Below, in pieces: positions 1 through 8,128 of a stretch of 59,630 nt of DNA (positions within the stretch are counted from its first letter, which is position 1; the number at the start of each line of letters is the position of its first letter). The position numbers were made by a program, and so were the translations under genes. The notes under the pieces are model-generated. The model saw only the letters and a program-made list of their open reading frames with translations, was not told where the DNA came from and searched no databases. Origin of the DNA: Betaproteobacteria bacterium (GTDB taxonomy: Bacteria; Pseudomonadota; Gammaproteobacteria; Burkholderiales; Casimicrobiaceae); NCBI GenBank assembly GCA_004293675.1, contig READ01000029.1:1-59630 (forward strand). The letters run 5' to 3'.

Positions 1-1
1 T

Positions 2-106
2 TTTGCTGTGATTGCTGCGGCTCTTTTGACCACTGACCGTGGCCTTGATGCGATGCTTGGGCGCGTGTTTGATGAGCACGAGACGGTGTACATGGGGGCA
101 GTTTAG
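2..106 (+). CDS. C-terminal end of an unidentified protein (partial)
   Basis: An open frame enters from the left edge and runs 34 codons to a TAG stop. The visible tail ends in the residues HETVYMGAV and is preceded by a short alanine- and leucine-rich stretch. The family is not recognisable from so little sequence. It is called coding only because the frame is open from the edge and its codons look ordinary for this genome. Confidence 0.4.
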   Translation, partial: FAVIAAALLTTDRGLDAMLGRVFDEHETVYMGAV

Positions 107-379
107 AACGCAGTCAAAGAGCCCCACGAACGCAGAAACGGGGTCAAGTCTTTCAATATCACATTCGCTTCGCACAAACGATGCGAGTAATCGCTCGGAC
201 GTGCGTCGTTCCTAAAGGGGTCAGTTTAATTTCCACCCTCGCCCTCTCGCTTTACTCGCGATAGAGGCCGCCCGAACGCACAAGCCGATTGAAAACTACG
301 ACGGTAGTGCGCTCTTCAATTGCGCTTTCGATAAGATTCGTCGTCGGCCTAGAGCCCTTGGTGCACTAATCGTTTAAAC
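107..379. other. Intergenic stretch with two GGGGTCA-type motifs
   Basis: No gene is seen. Two similar short sequences lie about 76 bp apart: ACGGGGTCAAGTCTTTCAAT at 138 and AAAGGGGTCAGTTTAATTTC at 214. Motifs of this general form often border degraded mobile or REP-associated sequences in Proteobacteria, but nothing here proves that. A promoter for the following lipoprotein gene probably lies in the last 100 bases. Confidence 0.3.
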
Positions 380-1105
380 ATGAACTTATCGCATCCAAAC
401 CTAGTTGCACTGTTTATTTCCACGTTGATCGTCACCGGCTGTGTCGACGAACAACGCATCCGCGAGTTGTCACGCGAAATGACGTACAACATCAAACTCA
501 ACAGTGCGCGCAGCTACGTTGCTGTACGCGAAGCCACGCGAAAAGAGCTGCAAACGCGCTCTCCATGCTGCGATGACCTTTCGATAGTCCGAGCCACCGT
601 GAAGTTTCGTTTCGACAACGCGACATCAACTGTGGGGGTCGGATCAATGCTCGACAATCGCGTCGTTGAAATCGATGGGTATCGAAGTTTCTACGGTATG
701 TTTGATTTGAACGGGCCGCTCGATGGCAAGCAAATGATCGACGTGAGTCTTATGGCAACGCCGGGCTACGCCGATCCCGAAACGCTGGATACGGCCGCAA
801 CGATTCTGTTTCCCGATTTTCTGTATCTCGATTCCCAGCGACGAGAAATCTCACGGACGCAGCTCACACCGAGCGGCAACGGGCATCGGATCGGCGGCGT
901 CATTTACGCGCCTGCAGGCACGCAGTTCATCGTGGTGTACTCATCGAAGGCTAGCGTTGCCGCGAGGCCCCTTCGGGCTTGGTTTGCGGGGGCGACGTCC
1001 GCGATGCCGATTGGCGGAAGCTTCGTGGCGATTCGCACGCCGCCACGAGAAGAAGTATTCCTCCCAGCGGACAAGGGCAGCATCACGCTGACACTACTGC
1101 CTTGA
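380..1105 (+). CDS. Lipoprotein, distantly MalM-like
   Basis: The 241-residue product begins with a short hydrophobic segment ending in a lipobox (VTGC, Cys21), so it should be lipidated and membrane-anchored. The middle and C-terminal parts have the pattern of the maltose-operon protein MalM family: an aromatic stretch (SFYGMFDL), then PDFLYLDSQ, then a beta strand FIVVYSSKA. This resemblance is from memory of the family and is weak; no maltose genes are nearby. It is a single gene, convergent with adenine deaminase, and two hairpins lie just downstream. Its function is unknown. Confidence 0.7.
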   Translation: MNLSHPNLVALFISTLIVTGCVDEQRIRELSREMTYNIKLNSARSYVAVREATRKELQTRSPCCDDLSIVRATVKFRFDNATSTVGVGSMLDNRVVEIDGYRSFYGMFDLNGPLDGKQMIDVSLMATPGYADPETLDTAATILFPDFLYLDSQRREISRTQLTPSGNGHRIGGVIYAPAGTQFIVVYSSKASVAARPLRAWFAGATSAMPIGGSFVAIRTPPREEVFLPADKGSITLTLLP

Positions 1106-1113
1106 TCTAGCCC

Positions 1114-1216
1114 GCACGTGGCGGAACGCTCGCGGTTCCGCCACGTGCCATCGGCGAAGCCAATTTAACTACGGTGACTCACGACACTCATTCGGCGGAA
1201 CCGCAAGCGTTCCGCC
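1114..1216. terminator. Two hairpins between convergent genes
   Basis: A perfect 14-bp stem (GCACGTGGCGGAAC, 1114-1127, paired with 1135-1148, 7-base loop) is followed by a second 8-bp stem (GGCGGAAC, 1194-1201, paired with 1209-1216). Both share the GGCGGAAC core. Their position between converging genes suggests a bidirectional terminator. No T-run follows, so they may equally be members of a REP-like palindromic repeat. Confidence 0.55.
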
Positions 1217-1240
1217 CTACTAGCTCTACTGCTCAAAGCG

Positions 1241-2245
1241 TCAACAGCGCGCAATCCGCTCAACATGCGTCCCCCTCTCATCATAAGCCAACCAAGACGC
1301 CTCAATACTCATCCGTGCGATTTGCTTGATCTCGTCGCGCGAAAGTGAGAGTGCCTTGGCAGTGGCGATAAAGTTCTCGGCAACGTAGCCGCCGAAGTAC
1401 GCGGGGTCGTCGGAATTGATCGTCACGACGCACCCGGCATCCAGCAGGCGCCTGAGCGGATGGGCTTCGAGCGATGTGACGGCGCGCAATCGCACGTTGG
1501 AGAGCGGACACACGGTGAGCGGGATCTTGTCGCGGGCGAGTCTTGCGGTGAGCGCTGGGTCTTCAATCGCGCGAATGCCGTGATCGATGCGGGTGACTTT
1601 GAGTTGGTCGAGCGCTTCGTAGATGTAGCTCGGCGGTCCCTCTTCGCCGGCGTGAGCGACGACCGGTAAGCCCATCGTACGCACCTTGGCAAACACGCGG
1701 GTGAACTTCGACGGTGGATGTCCGAGCTCGCTCGAATCGAGGCCGAAGCCGTGACAGTGTTGCATGTGCGGCGCGAGTTGATCGAGGGTTGCGAACGCGT
1801 CGTCTTCGCTCAAGTGGCGCAAGAAATTGGGGATCAACCGCCATGTGATGCCGAGCTTCGCCTCGCCATCGACTAGTGCGTTCACGATGCCGTTCACAAC
1901 CGCGTCAAGCGAGATGTTTCGTGCGGTATGCGTTTGTGGATCAAAGAATATTTCCGCATGAACAACGCCGTCATCTTTCGCGCGCAGCAAATACGCCCAG
2001 GTCAGATCGTAGAAATCCGCTTCGTCGCGAAGCACATCGGCACCCGCGTAGTAGAGATCAAGAAACGATTGCAAATTCGAGAAGTTGTAGGCCGCAGCGA
2101 GCGCGTCAACGCTCTCGTACGGCAGCGCGATGCCGTGCTTCTGCGCCTTGGCAAACAGCATCGCCGGTTCAAGCGTGCCTTCGATGTGCAAATGCAATTC
2201 CGATTTAGGAAGTTGGCGAATCCATGCGTCAAGTGTTGTGTTCAT
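1241..2245 (-). CDS. Adenine deaminase (adenosine deaminase-like family)
   Basis: The 334-residue protein is a member of the metal-dependent adenosine/adenine deaminase family. The zinc-binding HLHIEG motif lies at residues 18-23, a VAHAGEE segment near residue 200 supplies a metal-binding His and catalytic Glu, and NSDDP near residue 275 supplies acidic ligands. The conserved blocks FFDPQTHT, LDSSELGHPPSKF and DDPAYFGGY match the bacterial subgroup that deaminates adenine to hypoxanthine rather than adenosine, so purine salvage in the cytoplasm is the likely role. Full length for the family. It stands alone and is convergent with the upstream lipoprotein gene. Substrate choice between adenine and adenosine is inferred from family resemblance. 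Confidence 0.9.
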   Translation of the reverse strand: MNTTLDAWIRQLPKSELHLHIEGTLEPAMLFAKAQKHGIALPYESVDALAAAYNFSNLQSFLDLYYAGADVLRDEADFYDLTWAYLLRAKDDGVVHAEIFFDPQTHTARNISLDAVVNGIVNALVDGEAKLGITWRLIPNFLRHLSEDDAFATLDQLAPHMQHCHGFGLDSSELGHPPSKFTRVFAKVRTMGLPVVAHAGEEGPPSYIYEALDQLKVTRIDHGIRAIEDPALTARLARDKIPLTVCPLSNVRLRAVTSLEAHPLRRLLDAGCVVTINSDDPAYFGGYVAENFIATAKALSLSRDEIKQIARMSIEASWLAYDERGTHVERIARC

Positions 2246-2475
2246 GCTTGAACTTTACGCGGAACGAAAAGCCAGCGCAAGGCGGTTTTTGATTCACGGC
2301 GTGGCTCGTCCGCCGATCTGCGTGGCGCAGGACGAGCCTGATACGGCCGGTTACGTTCGTGCAGTGTCCGAGCTATCAAGCGGTGCCCCGGAGCCGTCTC
2401 TGCGCGCGGTTGGTCGAGTGGCTCGCGAAGCCGCCGGTGAAGCCATCGCAGAATTCCAGCGACAAGTCGGACATG

Positions 2476-2505
2476 GCCCAATTCAATATTGGGCTGTATT
2501 GAATT
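2476..2505. promoter_or_regulatory. Overlapping alternative hairpins in a 340-bp gap
   Basis: The gap 2246-2585 holds no convincing gene. Near its end two mutually exclusive stems overlap: GCCCAAT (2476-2482) with ATTGGGC (2488-2494), and AATTCAATA (2480-2488) with TATTGAATT (2497-2505). Further ATTGAA or ATTCAA half-sites occur at about 2517 and 2562. The cluster sits 80-100 bp before the start of the small exported protein gene, so an operator or a leader structure is possible. No regulator is known. Confidence 0.4.
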
Positions 2506-2585
2506 TTCTAGTTCATGTATTGAACCGAATACGCCCGCCCACCGACTCACCCAGCGTCTACATTCAATTCAACGAGTTCAACGCC

Positions 2586-2834
2586 ATGAAAAACCTTCGC
2601 ACATCAAGCCTCGCCCTCATCGCAACCGTAATCGCAGCGGCATCAATCGCCTCTGCGGTGCAGGCCGCCAACCCGGCTGGCCCCAAACCAAACTGCCCAA
2701 TCAACGAAGTCGCACAGCTTGAAAACGGCACTTGGAAATGCAAACCTCTTGCAATCACGTCGAAACCGAAACCCGACACCGAAACCGAAGCCCGCGCTAA
2801 GAATCGCCGCGTAGAGCTCAAGATTTCTTACTAG
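2586..2834 (+). CDS. Small exported protein with an OmpA-like C-terminal tail
   Basis: The 82-residue product has a signal peptide (a positively charged start, then ALIATVIAAASIASA, cleavage probably after AVQA). The mature part is short and contains two Cys (CPINE and WKCKP), possibly a disulfide. The last residues, EARAKNRRVELKI, closely resemble the very end of OmpA-family peptidoglycan-binding domains, yet no such domain precedes them. The TAG stop lies inside a CTAG that borders the palindromic element downstream, so the original 3' end may have been altered by insertion. The ATG at 2586 is chosen because it gives a clean signal peptide; longer readings upstream lack support. Confidence 0.6.
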   Translation: MKNLRTSSLALIATVIAAASIASAVQAANPAGPKPNCPINEVAQLENGTWKCKPLAITSKPKPDTETEARAKNRRVELKISY

Positions 2835-2994
2835 GGAGACGCTGATTAAATCCCGCGCGCAGTGCGCCCCGGATTGGGATTGAGTGCGAAATCGAACAAT
2901 GCGAGCCATAGCGGGCTATGGCGAGCATTTTCGATGCAGCAATCGGCGCAATTCCGGGGATGCAATGCGCGATGGGTATTTAATCAGCGTCTCG
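2835..2994. repeat. 160-bp full-length imperfect palindrome, MITE-like
   Basis: Both ends carry the same inverted sequence GAGACGCTGATTAAAT (2836-2851 and 2978-2993), and the arms remain similar to the centre, where GCCATAGC (2905-2912) faces GCTATGGC (2915-2922). The four bases CTAG occur directly outside each end (2831-2834 and 2995-2998), as a target duplication would. There is no open reading frame for a transposase. CTAG fits the YTAR target preference known for the IS5 group, which is an inference only. A shorter matching end occurs at 33161. Confidence 0.75.
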
Positions 2995-3100
2995 CTAGAG
3001 TCTCGTCACGCCCCAGCGGCGTCTGGTCCGCTCTAATCTGCGTTAAAAAGACCTTTCGTGGGTAATTTCTATCGTTAGAGTGAGGAGGCGACCGGCACGG

Positions 3101-3658
3101 TCACATTGGGGTGGGCGGAAGCTCGCGCAACAACCCATAGAACGCCGAGTCGCAAAATCCGCCGTTGTCGAAAAAACGCTCTCGCAGCAAACCTTCTCGC
3201 GCGAATCCAAGCCGCTCGATCAGTGCGCACGAGGCAACGTTGTTCGGATTGATTTGCGCTTCCAATCGGCGTAAATCGAGCGTGTCGAATGCGTAAGCGA
3301 TCAGACCGCGCATCGCTTCGCTCGCGTAGCCCTTCGACCAGTGAGCTTGCCCGAGTACGTAGCCCGTCTCGGCACGGCGGCTGCTGGGATCGAAGTTAAA
3401 TAGCAAACACGTACCCAGCGCGAGCCCGGTCTGTTGCAGCACGATCGCAAACTGCCACGCTGCGCCAGTTTCTTGGCGCGTCAACGTCCGTTCGTACCAA
3501 ACATTAGCGTCATCCATCGTCTGCCATGCCGGGTAGGGCAGAAACTGAGTGACCGCCGGATTGCTGTTGACGTCAAAGAGCGCCGGCAGGTCTTCTCGCC
3601 GCACGAGCCTTAGAAGCAGTCGCTCTGTGTGGATGATCGGCGGCGTGGTGATTTGCAT
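3101..3658 (-). CDS. GNAT acetyltransferase, RimJ/RimL type
   Basis: A 185-residue Gcn5-related N-acetyltransferase of the RimJ/RimL/SpeG branch. The N-terminal TERLLLRLVRREDLPAL motif is typical, the acetyl-CoA loop region reads GYVLGQAHWSKGYASEAM at about residues 98-115, and the C-terminal ALIERLGFAREG block is characteristic. These enzymes acetylate protein N-termini or small amines using acetyl-CoA; the substrate here is unknown. It follows the patatin gene on the same strand after 14 bases, so it is probably the last gene of the three-gene operon running leftward from 5243. Confidence 0.9.
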   Translation of the reverse strand: MQITTPPIIHTERLLLRLVRREDLPALFDVNSNPAVTQFLPYPAWQTMDDANVWYERTLTRQETGAAWQFAIVLQQTGLALGTCLLFNFDPSSRRAETGYVLGQAHWSKGYASEAMRGLIAYAFDTLDLRRLEAQINPNNVASCALIERLGFAREGLLRERFFDNGGFCDSAFYGLLRELPPTPM

Positions 3659-3672
3659 GCTGCGTTGAGCCG

Positions 3673-4611
3673 CTACAGCCCGCGTTTAGTTTTCCAGTCG
3701 CGAATTTTTTCACGAACCACGGGCGCGAATCGAGCGCCTGCGCTGTCACCCAACGCAATGAAGGCGGCGCGTGCGTTGAAATCGGTACTCGGAATACGGC
3801 CCACTTCAGGTCGAATGATGACGTCGGCTTGATCCGCTTCGAGGCGCGCGAGCGAGCGACCCATGATCTCGAAGCTGTGCATGACCTGCTCGTAAATGCC
3901 CGCTGGTGTGGCGTTTAGCGGGGCACTACTGACATCAACAGCGACCACGATATCTGCTCCCAGTTGACGCGCGACACGCACCGGCACCGGGCTCACCAGC
4001 GCGCCGTCGACGTATTCGATATCCCCAATTTTCGGCGGAATGAACACACCCGGTACGCTGCAAGAAGCGCGCACTGCCAAGCCGATTTCGCCGCGCCGCA
4101 TGACGGTTATCTCGCCCGTGCGAAGTTGCGTCGCCACGATTGCGAGTTCCATGCCCAGGTCCTCGATTTGGCGATTGCGGGTCGCCATGTTGACGTAGCG
4201 CTGCAGCGTGTCGCCCATCACCATCCCGCGCTTGCTGCCGGTGGCGAAATCAACGATTTCGATGTCTTTGACCTTGAGCGCCAGATCCTCCATTTGCGCG
4301 CCGTTCATGCCCGATGCGTAGAGCGCGCCGACCAAGGCGCCCGCGCTCGTTCCCACAACAATGTCGGGTTTGAAGTTACTCGCCTCGAGCGCCTTGATCA
4401 CGCCGATGTGTGCAAAGCCACGCGCGGAACCGCTGCCCAGCACCAATGCGACCTTGGGGCCGTCATTGGCTTTTTTAGCTGCGGTTGCGTTTCGCTTCGG
4501 CGCTGGTGATTGCGCAAACGCAGTGGGCAGCACGGCAAGTGTTGCGGTAACGCCCGCGCCCACACTTCGCAGCATCATCTGGCGTCGATCCATTTGCATG
4601 ATTTCACTCAT
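3673..4611 (-). CDS. Exported patatin-like phospholipase (RssA-like)
   Basis: The 312-residue protein belongs to the patatin family of serine acyl hydrolases. After an N-terminal export signal (hydrophobic core GAGVTATLAVLPTAFA) come the oxyanion loop GSGSARG, the nucleophile elbow GTSAG near residue 90 and the catalytic-dyad Asp in DGALVSPVP. Near the start the sequence MDRRQMMLRS has two arginines, so export could be by Tat or Sec. Its ATG overlaps the stop of the upstream OmpA-like lipoprotein gene as ATGA, which supports this start and suggests translational coupling. A periplasmic lipase acting beside a peptidoglycan-binding lipoprotein is a plausible envelope role but is inferred. Confidence 0.88.
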   Translation of the reverse strand: MSEIMQMDRRQMMLRSVGAGVTATLAVLPTAFAQSPAPKRNATAAKKANDGPKVALVLGSGSARGFAHIGVIKALEASNFKPDIVVGTSAGALVGALYASGMNGAQMEDLALKVKDIEIVDFATGSKRGMVMGDTLQRYVNMATRNRQIEDLGMELAIVATQLRTGEITVMRRGEIGLAVRASCSVPGVFIPPKIGDIEYVDGALVSPVPVRVARQLGADIVVAVDVSSAPLNATPAGIYEQVMHSFEIMGRSLARLEADQADVIIRPEVGRIPSTDFNARAAFIALGDSAGARFAPVVREKIRDWKTKRGL

Positions 4612-5243
4612 TTCTTTGGCCCCGCTTCGAGCGCCGCCTTCACGCGCGCCACGGCGTCTTCGAAACTATTGGCGGGCTCACCGCGAGTGATGTTTTCAAC
4701 CGTTTCACCCAAGATCACAATTTCCGCACGGCGGTTCAACCGACGACCCGCTTCGACATCGTTGGGCGCAACCGGCGAGCTTGCCGCAAAGCCCTTGCGC
4801 TCGATGCGAGCGGCGCTGATCCCACGCGATTCGAGCGCGGCGGCAACTGCAGCGGCGCGTTGCTCTGAAAGCTTTTGATTGATCGCAACGGCACCTTGGC
4901 TATCGGTATGACCTTCGACCGAAACCGATTTTTCGGTCTTGGTTTTCAGCAACCCCGCCAAGCGATCCAAGTACGGCGCAGCCAGATCATTTTTGAGTTC
5001 CGCTTTTCCCGAATCAAACAACACCGAATCGGGGAGCGTAATTTCAACACCGCGCGCGCCCTGTTTGATCGGCAGCGTGACCGCAGGTTGGGGGGCAGCT
5101 GTCGCCACGATCACGGGCGGTGGCGGCGCGGCCGGTGGCTCAGTGGCGCAGCCCGCGAGCAAAGAGGTTGACAACAAGAAAGCCAATGCGCAGCGCGGCG
5201 CAGATTGAGCGTTGAATCGATACATGATGGTGTTTTGGTGCAC
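4608..5243 (-). CDS. OmpA-family peptidoglycan-binding lipoprotein
   Basis: The 211-residue product has a lipobox LLAGC (Cys32 from the GTG start used here), a proline-rich linker, and an OmpA-like domain. Landmarks of that domain are VLFDSGKAELK, VEGHTDSQG and the C-terminal GRRLNRRAEIVI. It should anchor in the outer membrane and bind peptidoglycan. A start at the ATG at 5225 would give a more typical signal peptide; a GGAGG sequence upstream favours the GTG, so the start is uncertain. It heads an operon with the patatin-like and GNAT genes. Confidence 0.88.
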   Translation of the reverse strand: MHQNTIMYRFNAQSAPRCALAFLLSTSLLAGCATEPPAAPPPPVIVATAAPQPAVTLPIKQGARGVEITLPDSVLFDSGKAELKNDLAAPYLDRLAGLLKTKTEKSVSVEGHTDSQGAVAINQKLSEQRAAAVAAALESRGISAARIERKGFAASSPVAPNDVEAGRRLNRRAEIVILGETVENITRGEPANSFEDAVARVKAALEAGPKK

Positions 5244-5732
5244 GCACTCAGAGCCTCCGGCGGCGCACTGGGCGTGTCGTAGTTGCAGATGAAACGAGTG
5301 TGCTTGCGCGAGACTTGTTGCGCAAGACCTTGAGCCATAAGAAACGTCTTAACTTAAAGAGAATCACCGCCGAGCGGCACGCATCAGTTGACCAACGGTA
5401 CAAATCAACGCGGCGTTTGCGAATTACCGGATGCAGAGATCAGAGTTGTCAGTTCTACAAGCAGCTTTATTCTGAATTGCCCTATTAAATGGGGCTTATA
5501 GCAAAATTCGTCTTATTAATGAAATACTTTGTTATTGACTTACAGCCCTTATTAAACAAGGCATTTATTGATAATGTTAAATACCTGATTGCTGTGGGTG
5601 ATTCATTCGGGAATTCGCGGTGCTTATCGAGTGAGTTGACGCGTTCGCAATCAAGTCGTTGCAATACCTTGGGGCGAGACGCTTCAAACTAACATCGTTG
5701 CATTGCCGCTTGATCGCTACGAACTGAAATCC
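5244..5732. other. AT-rich intergenic region
   Basis: A 489-bp gap between divergent genes. It is clearly richer in A and T than its surroundings from about 5340 to 5690 and includes the first paired-hairpin element (5479-5562). Short open frames are present in it but show no codon signature, ribosome site or recognisable protein. It must contain the promoters for both flanking genes. Confidence 0.5.
5479..5562. repeat. Paired-hairpin element, copy A
   Basis: Hairpin one is GCCCTATTAAATGGGGC (5479-5495) and hairpin two is GCCCTTATTAAACAAGGC (5545-5562). Their centres are 66.5 bp apart. The same architecture recurs near 30.5, 38.9, 44.2 and 51.2 kb. This copy lies between divergent genes; its central small hairpin is weak. 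Confidence 0.6.
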
Positions 5733-6239
5733 ATGCCAGACCCAAACCACGAAACCCCCGACACCGAAGCAACAAAAATCACCGAGGCGCTGCGCTGGCA
5801 TGACAACGGATGGTGCGCACAAGTCATCAAAAACGAAGATGACGACGGCTGGGCAGTGGCGATGACTTTAGCGGGGGCGCGCGAACCGGCGCTGATCGGT
5901 CCGTGGACCATGGGGCGAAACAAAAAAGACCCAAAACCGCTGGACGCTGCGGCATTCAACACGCTCGTAAAAACTGCGACAGAATTTGTCGGGCGGCAGC
6001 AGCAACAGCAGCGCGCGGCCCTCCACAAAAATTTCACGATTGATGCCGCCATCGGTCGCATCACGGTGTCGCACGACATCGTGCCCGATGACGACAACCC
6101 CACGGCCACGCTCAGTGCTGTCAACGAGCTCGGGGAATTACTTGCTCAGGTCAAGGTGTCGCCGTCGTACAAGCTCACCCGAGCGAGTGCCGCCGATTGG
6201 GTTTCGCAATCGTTCGCTAAACCCAGATCAGCGGATTAG
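5733..6239 (+). CDS. Hypothetical cytoplasmic protein
   Basis: A 168-residue protein from the ATG at 5733; an upstream in-frame TTG at 5703 is less likely. It has no signal peptide or membrane segment. Visible features are an acidic start, a Trp-containing stretch (RWHDNGWCAQVI, GWAVAM), a five-glutamine run near residue 90 and an acidic patch DDDN. No family is recognised. It is followed after 11 bases by a convergent gene. Confidence 0.6.
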   Translation: MPDPNHETPDTEATKITEALRWHDNGWCAQVIKNEDDDGWAVAMTLAGAREPALIGPWTMGRNKKDPKPLDAAAFNTLVKTATEFVGRQQQQQRAALHKNFTIDAAIGRITVSHDIVPDDDNPTATLSAVNELGELLAQVKVSPSYKLTRASAADWVSQSFAKPRSAD

Positions 6240-6250
6240 GGCTTTCTGGA

Positions 6251-6853
6251 TTACGGTGCTGGGGCGATAACGTAGGCCGGCAGGGAATTCGGGTGGCGCA
6301 TCGCACCAGCGCGAGCCTCGGCTCGCTCTCGATCAAAAAACGCATTGCCGTCGTCCTCGATCCGCGTCGCCACGCGCTGAAAGAAACCACGGCGAGCCGG
6401 TACGTTGTAGCAGTGATTTTGGGCTGGGCGAAGCGAAGGCACCGTAACTCGAAAGCGCGGAAACTCTCTGTAGCTAAAAGACACGCCATCGGAAGCGTAT
6501 TCGATCAAGTTCTCCACAACTGCCGGAGGTGTAGGCACGTTGCCGCGATTGTGGACGCACACTAACGCACCAACCCCATCGGTCAACGCACGCTCATGGA
6601 GCGTTAAACCGAAGTCGTGCGCAGCTAGTGGTGGGGGCGGCCGCAACGCATCCGTCACAGCCTTTGAGGGTGTTTGACTAATAGCCGAAAACGCAGCCGG
6701 ATTGACCACGGTGGCGCGAGGCGCGTTAGCCGATTGCTGCGCTACGGCGGGATTGGGAACCTTAGCATCAGGCGAGCCGGCAGGAGGTTGCGCAAAAGAG
6801 AACGCGGCACCAATTGCAAAGGAAAGCGGCAACAGGACAGCGAGTGATTTCAT
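6251..6853 (-). CDS. Exported hypothetical protein
   Basis: The 200-residue product starts at the ATG at 6853, where AAGGAG lies seven bases upstream. A clear Sec signal peptide (LAVLLPLSFAIGAAFSFA) is followed by a Pro/Ala-rich low-complexity segment to about residue 90, then a small domain with one Cys in ALVCVHNRG and another in NHCYNVPARRGFF. The arrangement suggests a periplasmic or surface beta-rich domain, but no family is identified. The neighbouring dienelactone hydrolase gene is divergent and the two share the short gap 6854-6983. Confidence 0.65.
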   Translation of the reverse strand: MKSLAVLLPLSFAIGAAFSFAQPPAGSPDAKVPNPAVAQQSANAPRATVVNPAAFSAISQTPSKAVTDALRPPPPLAAHDFGLTLHERALTDGVGALVCVHNRGNVPTPPAVVENLIEYASDGVSFSYREFPRFRVTVPSLRPAQNHCYNVPARRGFFQRVATRIEDDGNAFFDRERAEARAGAMRHPNSLPAYVIAPAP

Positions 6854-6983
6854 GGCGAGACTCCTTGAGGTAACGAACGGGTAGTGCTCCATGAGTCGTG
6901 CGCCACCTGCGCCGGGTTCAAAAACAGGCAAGAATTCTCAAAACGGGCTACAGTCGCGATCTTTAAACCCTCAAGGATCTGCG

Positions 6984-7892
6984 ATGGACTTAAGCGGCGT
7001 TCCCACCCCCGTCACTCAGCTCGACATCGATCAGCGCGTCTACGATTTGTACGACGAGTATTGCCACGGCCAGATTGATCGTCGCGAATACTTGAAACGC
7101 GCTGCAGCGCTTGCAACGCTTGGTATTCCAGCGCTCGCGATGGCCACATCGCTGTTGCCGCAATACGCCAAGGCGCAAACCATTTCGTTTACCGATCCGC
7201 GCATCAAAGCGTCCTACGTGACCTACCCGTCACCGGGCGGCAACGGTGAAACGATGCGCGGCTATTTGGTGCAACCGACCGGCGCGGGGCCATTTCCCGC
7301 CGTACTCGTGATCCACGAAAACCGTGGGCTCAATCCCTACATCGAAGACGTGGCTCGACGTGCTGCAGCGGCTGGCTTCTTGGCGCTCGCGCCCGATGGT
7401 TTAGCGCCGCTCGGAGGCTATCCGGGCAATGATGACGACGGTCGCACAATGCAGGCCAAGCTCGATCAAGCCAAGCTGCGAATCGATATGTTGAACGGCG
7501 CGAAGTGGTTAAAGGCACACTCACTTTCCAACGGCAAGCTGGGCGTGACTGGCTTTTGTTGGGGCGGCGGAACGAGCAATTTTCTGGCCGCAACGATGGG
7601 CACGGACTTACTAGCCGCAGCGCCCTATTACGGCGCGGCCGCCGCAGCCGATAGCGTGAAAAATATTAAAGCAGGGCTGCTGATTCACTTCGCAGAAACC
7701 GATCAAAACATCAATGCGATGTGGCCGGGTTATGAAACGGCACTTAAGGCCGCCAACGTCGCCCACGAAGCTCATTTTTATCCCGCCACACAACACGGCT
7801 TCCACAACAATTCAACGCCGCGCTATCAAGAAGCGGCCGCGAAACTGTCGTGGGATCGAACCATTGAGTTTTTCAAGAAGCGTTTGGCTTAG
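6984..7892 (+). CDS. Dienelactone hydrolase family protein with Tat signal
   Basis: The 302-residue protein starts at the ATG at 6984, with AAGGA six bases upstream. Its N-terminus has about 30 residues before a twin-arginine motif DRREYLKR and a hydrophobic stretch ending near YAKAQ, so periplasmic export by Tat is likely. The alpha/beta-hydrolase domain has the family's HENRGLNPYIEDVARR and APDG blocks, the cysteine nucleophile in GFCWGGG, an Asp in HFAETDQN and the catalytic His in ATQHGFHN. Family members hydrolyse dienelactones or related esters; the true substrate is unknown. No aromatic-degradation genes are adjacent. Confidence 0.9.
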   Translation: MDLSGVPTPVTQLDIDQRVYDLYDEYCHGQIDRREYLKRAAALATLGIPALAMATSLLPQYAKAQTISFTDPRIKASYVTYPSPGGNGETMRGYLVQPTGAGPFPAVLVIHENRGLNPYIEDVARRAAAAGFLALAPDGLAPLGGYPGNDDDGRTMQAKLDQAKLRIDMLNGAKWLKAHSLSNGKLGVTGFCWGGGTSNFLAATMGTDLLAAAPYYGAAAAADSVKNIKAGLLIHFAETDQNINAMWPGYETALKAANVAHEAHFYPATQHGFHNNSTPRYQEAAAKLSWDRTIEFFKKRLA

Positions 7893-7984
7893 CGCGGCAT
7901 CGCGTACCACCCGTTTGCCGCAATACGCCGAGCAATATGGCCTAGAGGCAAATAAAAAGCAAAACCAACAGCACAGCCAAATCT

Positions 7985-8026
7985 CCAGATTGCCCGGTTT
8001 CGTAGGGCAATCTGGCGTATTGCCAG
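7985..8026. terminator. Hairpin between convergent genes, with an alternative stem
   Basis: A perfect 11-bp stem pairs CCAGATTGCCC (7985-7995) with GGGCAATCTGG (8005-8015) around a 9-base loop. The right arm overlaps a second possible stem, CTGGC-GTATT-GCCAG (8012-8026). It lies between converging genes and is best explained as a bidirectional terminator, although no T-run is obvious. Confidence 0.55.
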
Positions 8027-8128
8027 TAGGTACAGTCAGGAGAGCGACACGAATTACAACGTATCGCTGTTTAGAAAACCGCGGGCTGTGATCGACGCCT
8101 ATTTGGCGCCGCACGAAGTCTCAAGTAT

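Noticed and set aside
2242-2550. A 102-codon minus-strand frame upstream of adenine deaminase
   Set aside because: Its composition is Arg-rich and irregular, it has no recognisable domain, and it overlaps the promoter region of two genes.
5300-5692. Two short frames in the AT-rich gap
   Set aside because: No ribosome site, no recognisable protein, and they run through the paired-hairpin element.
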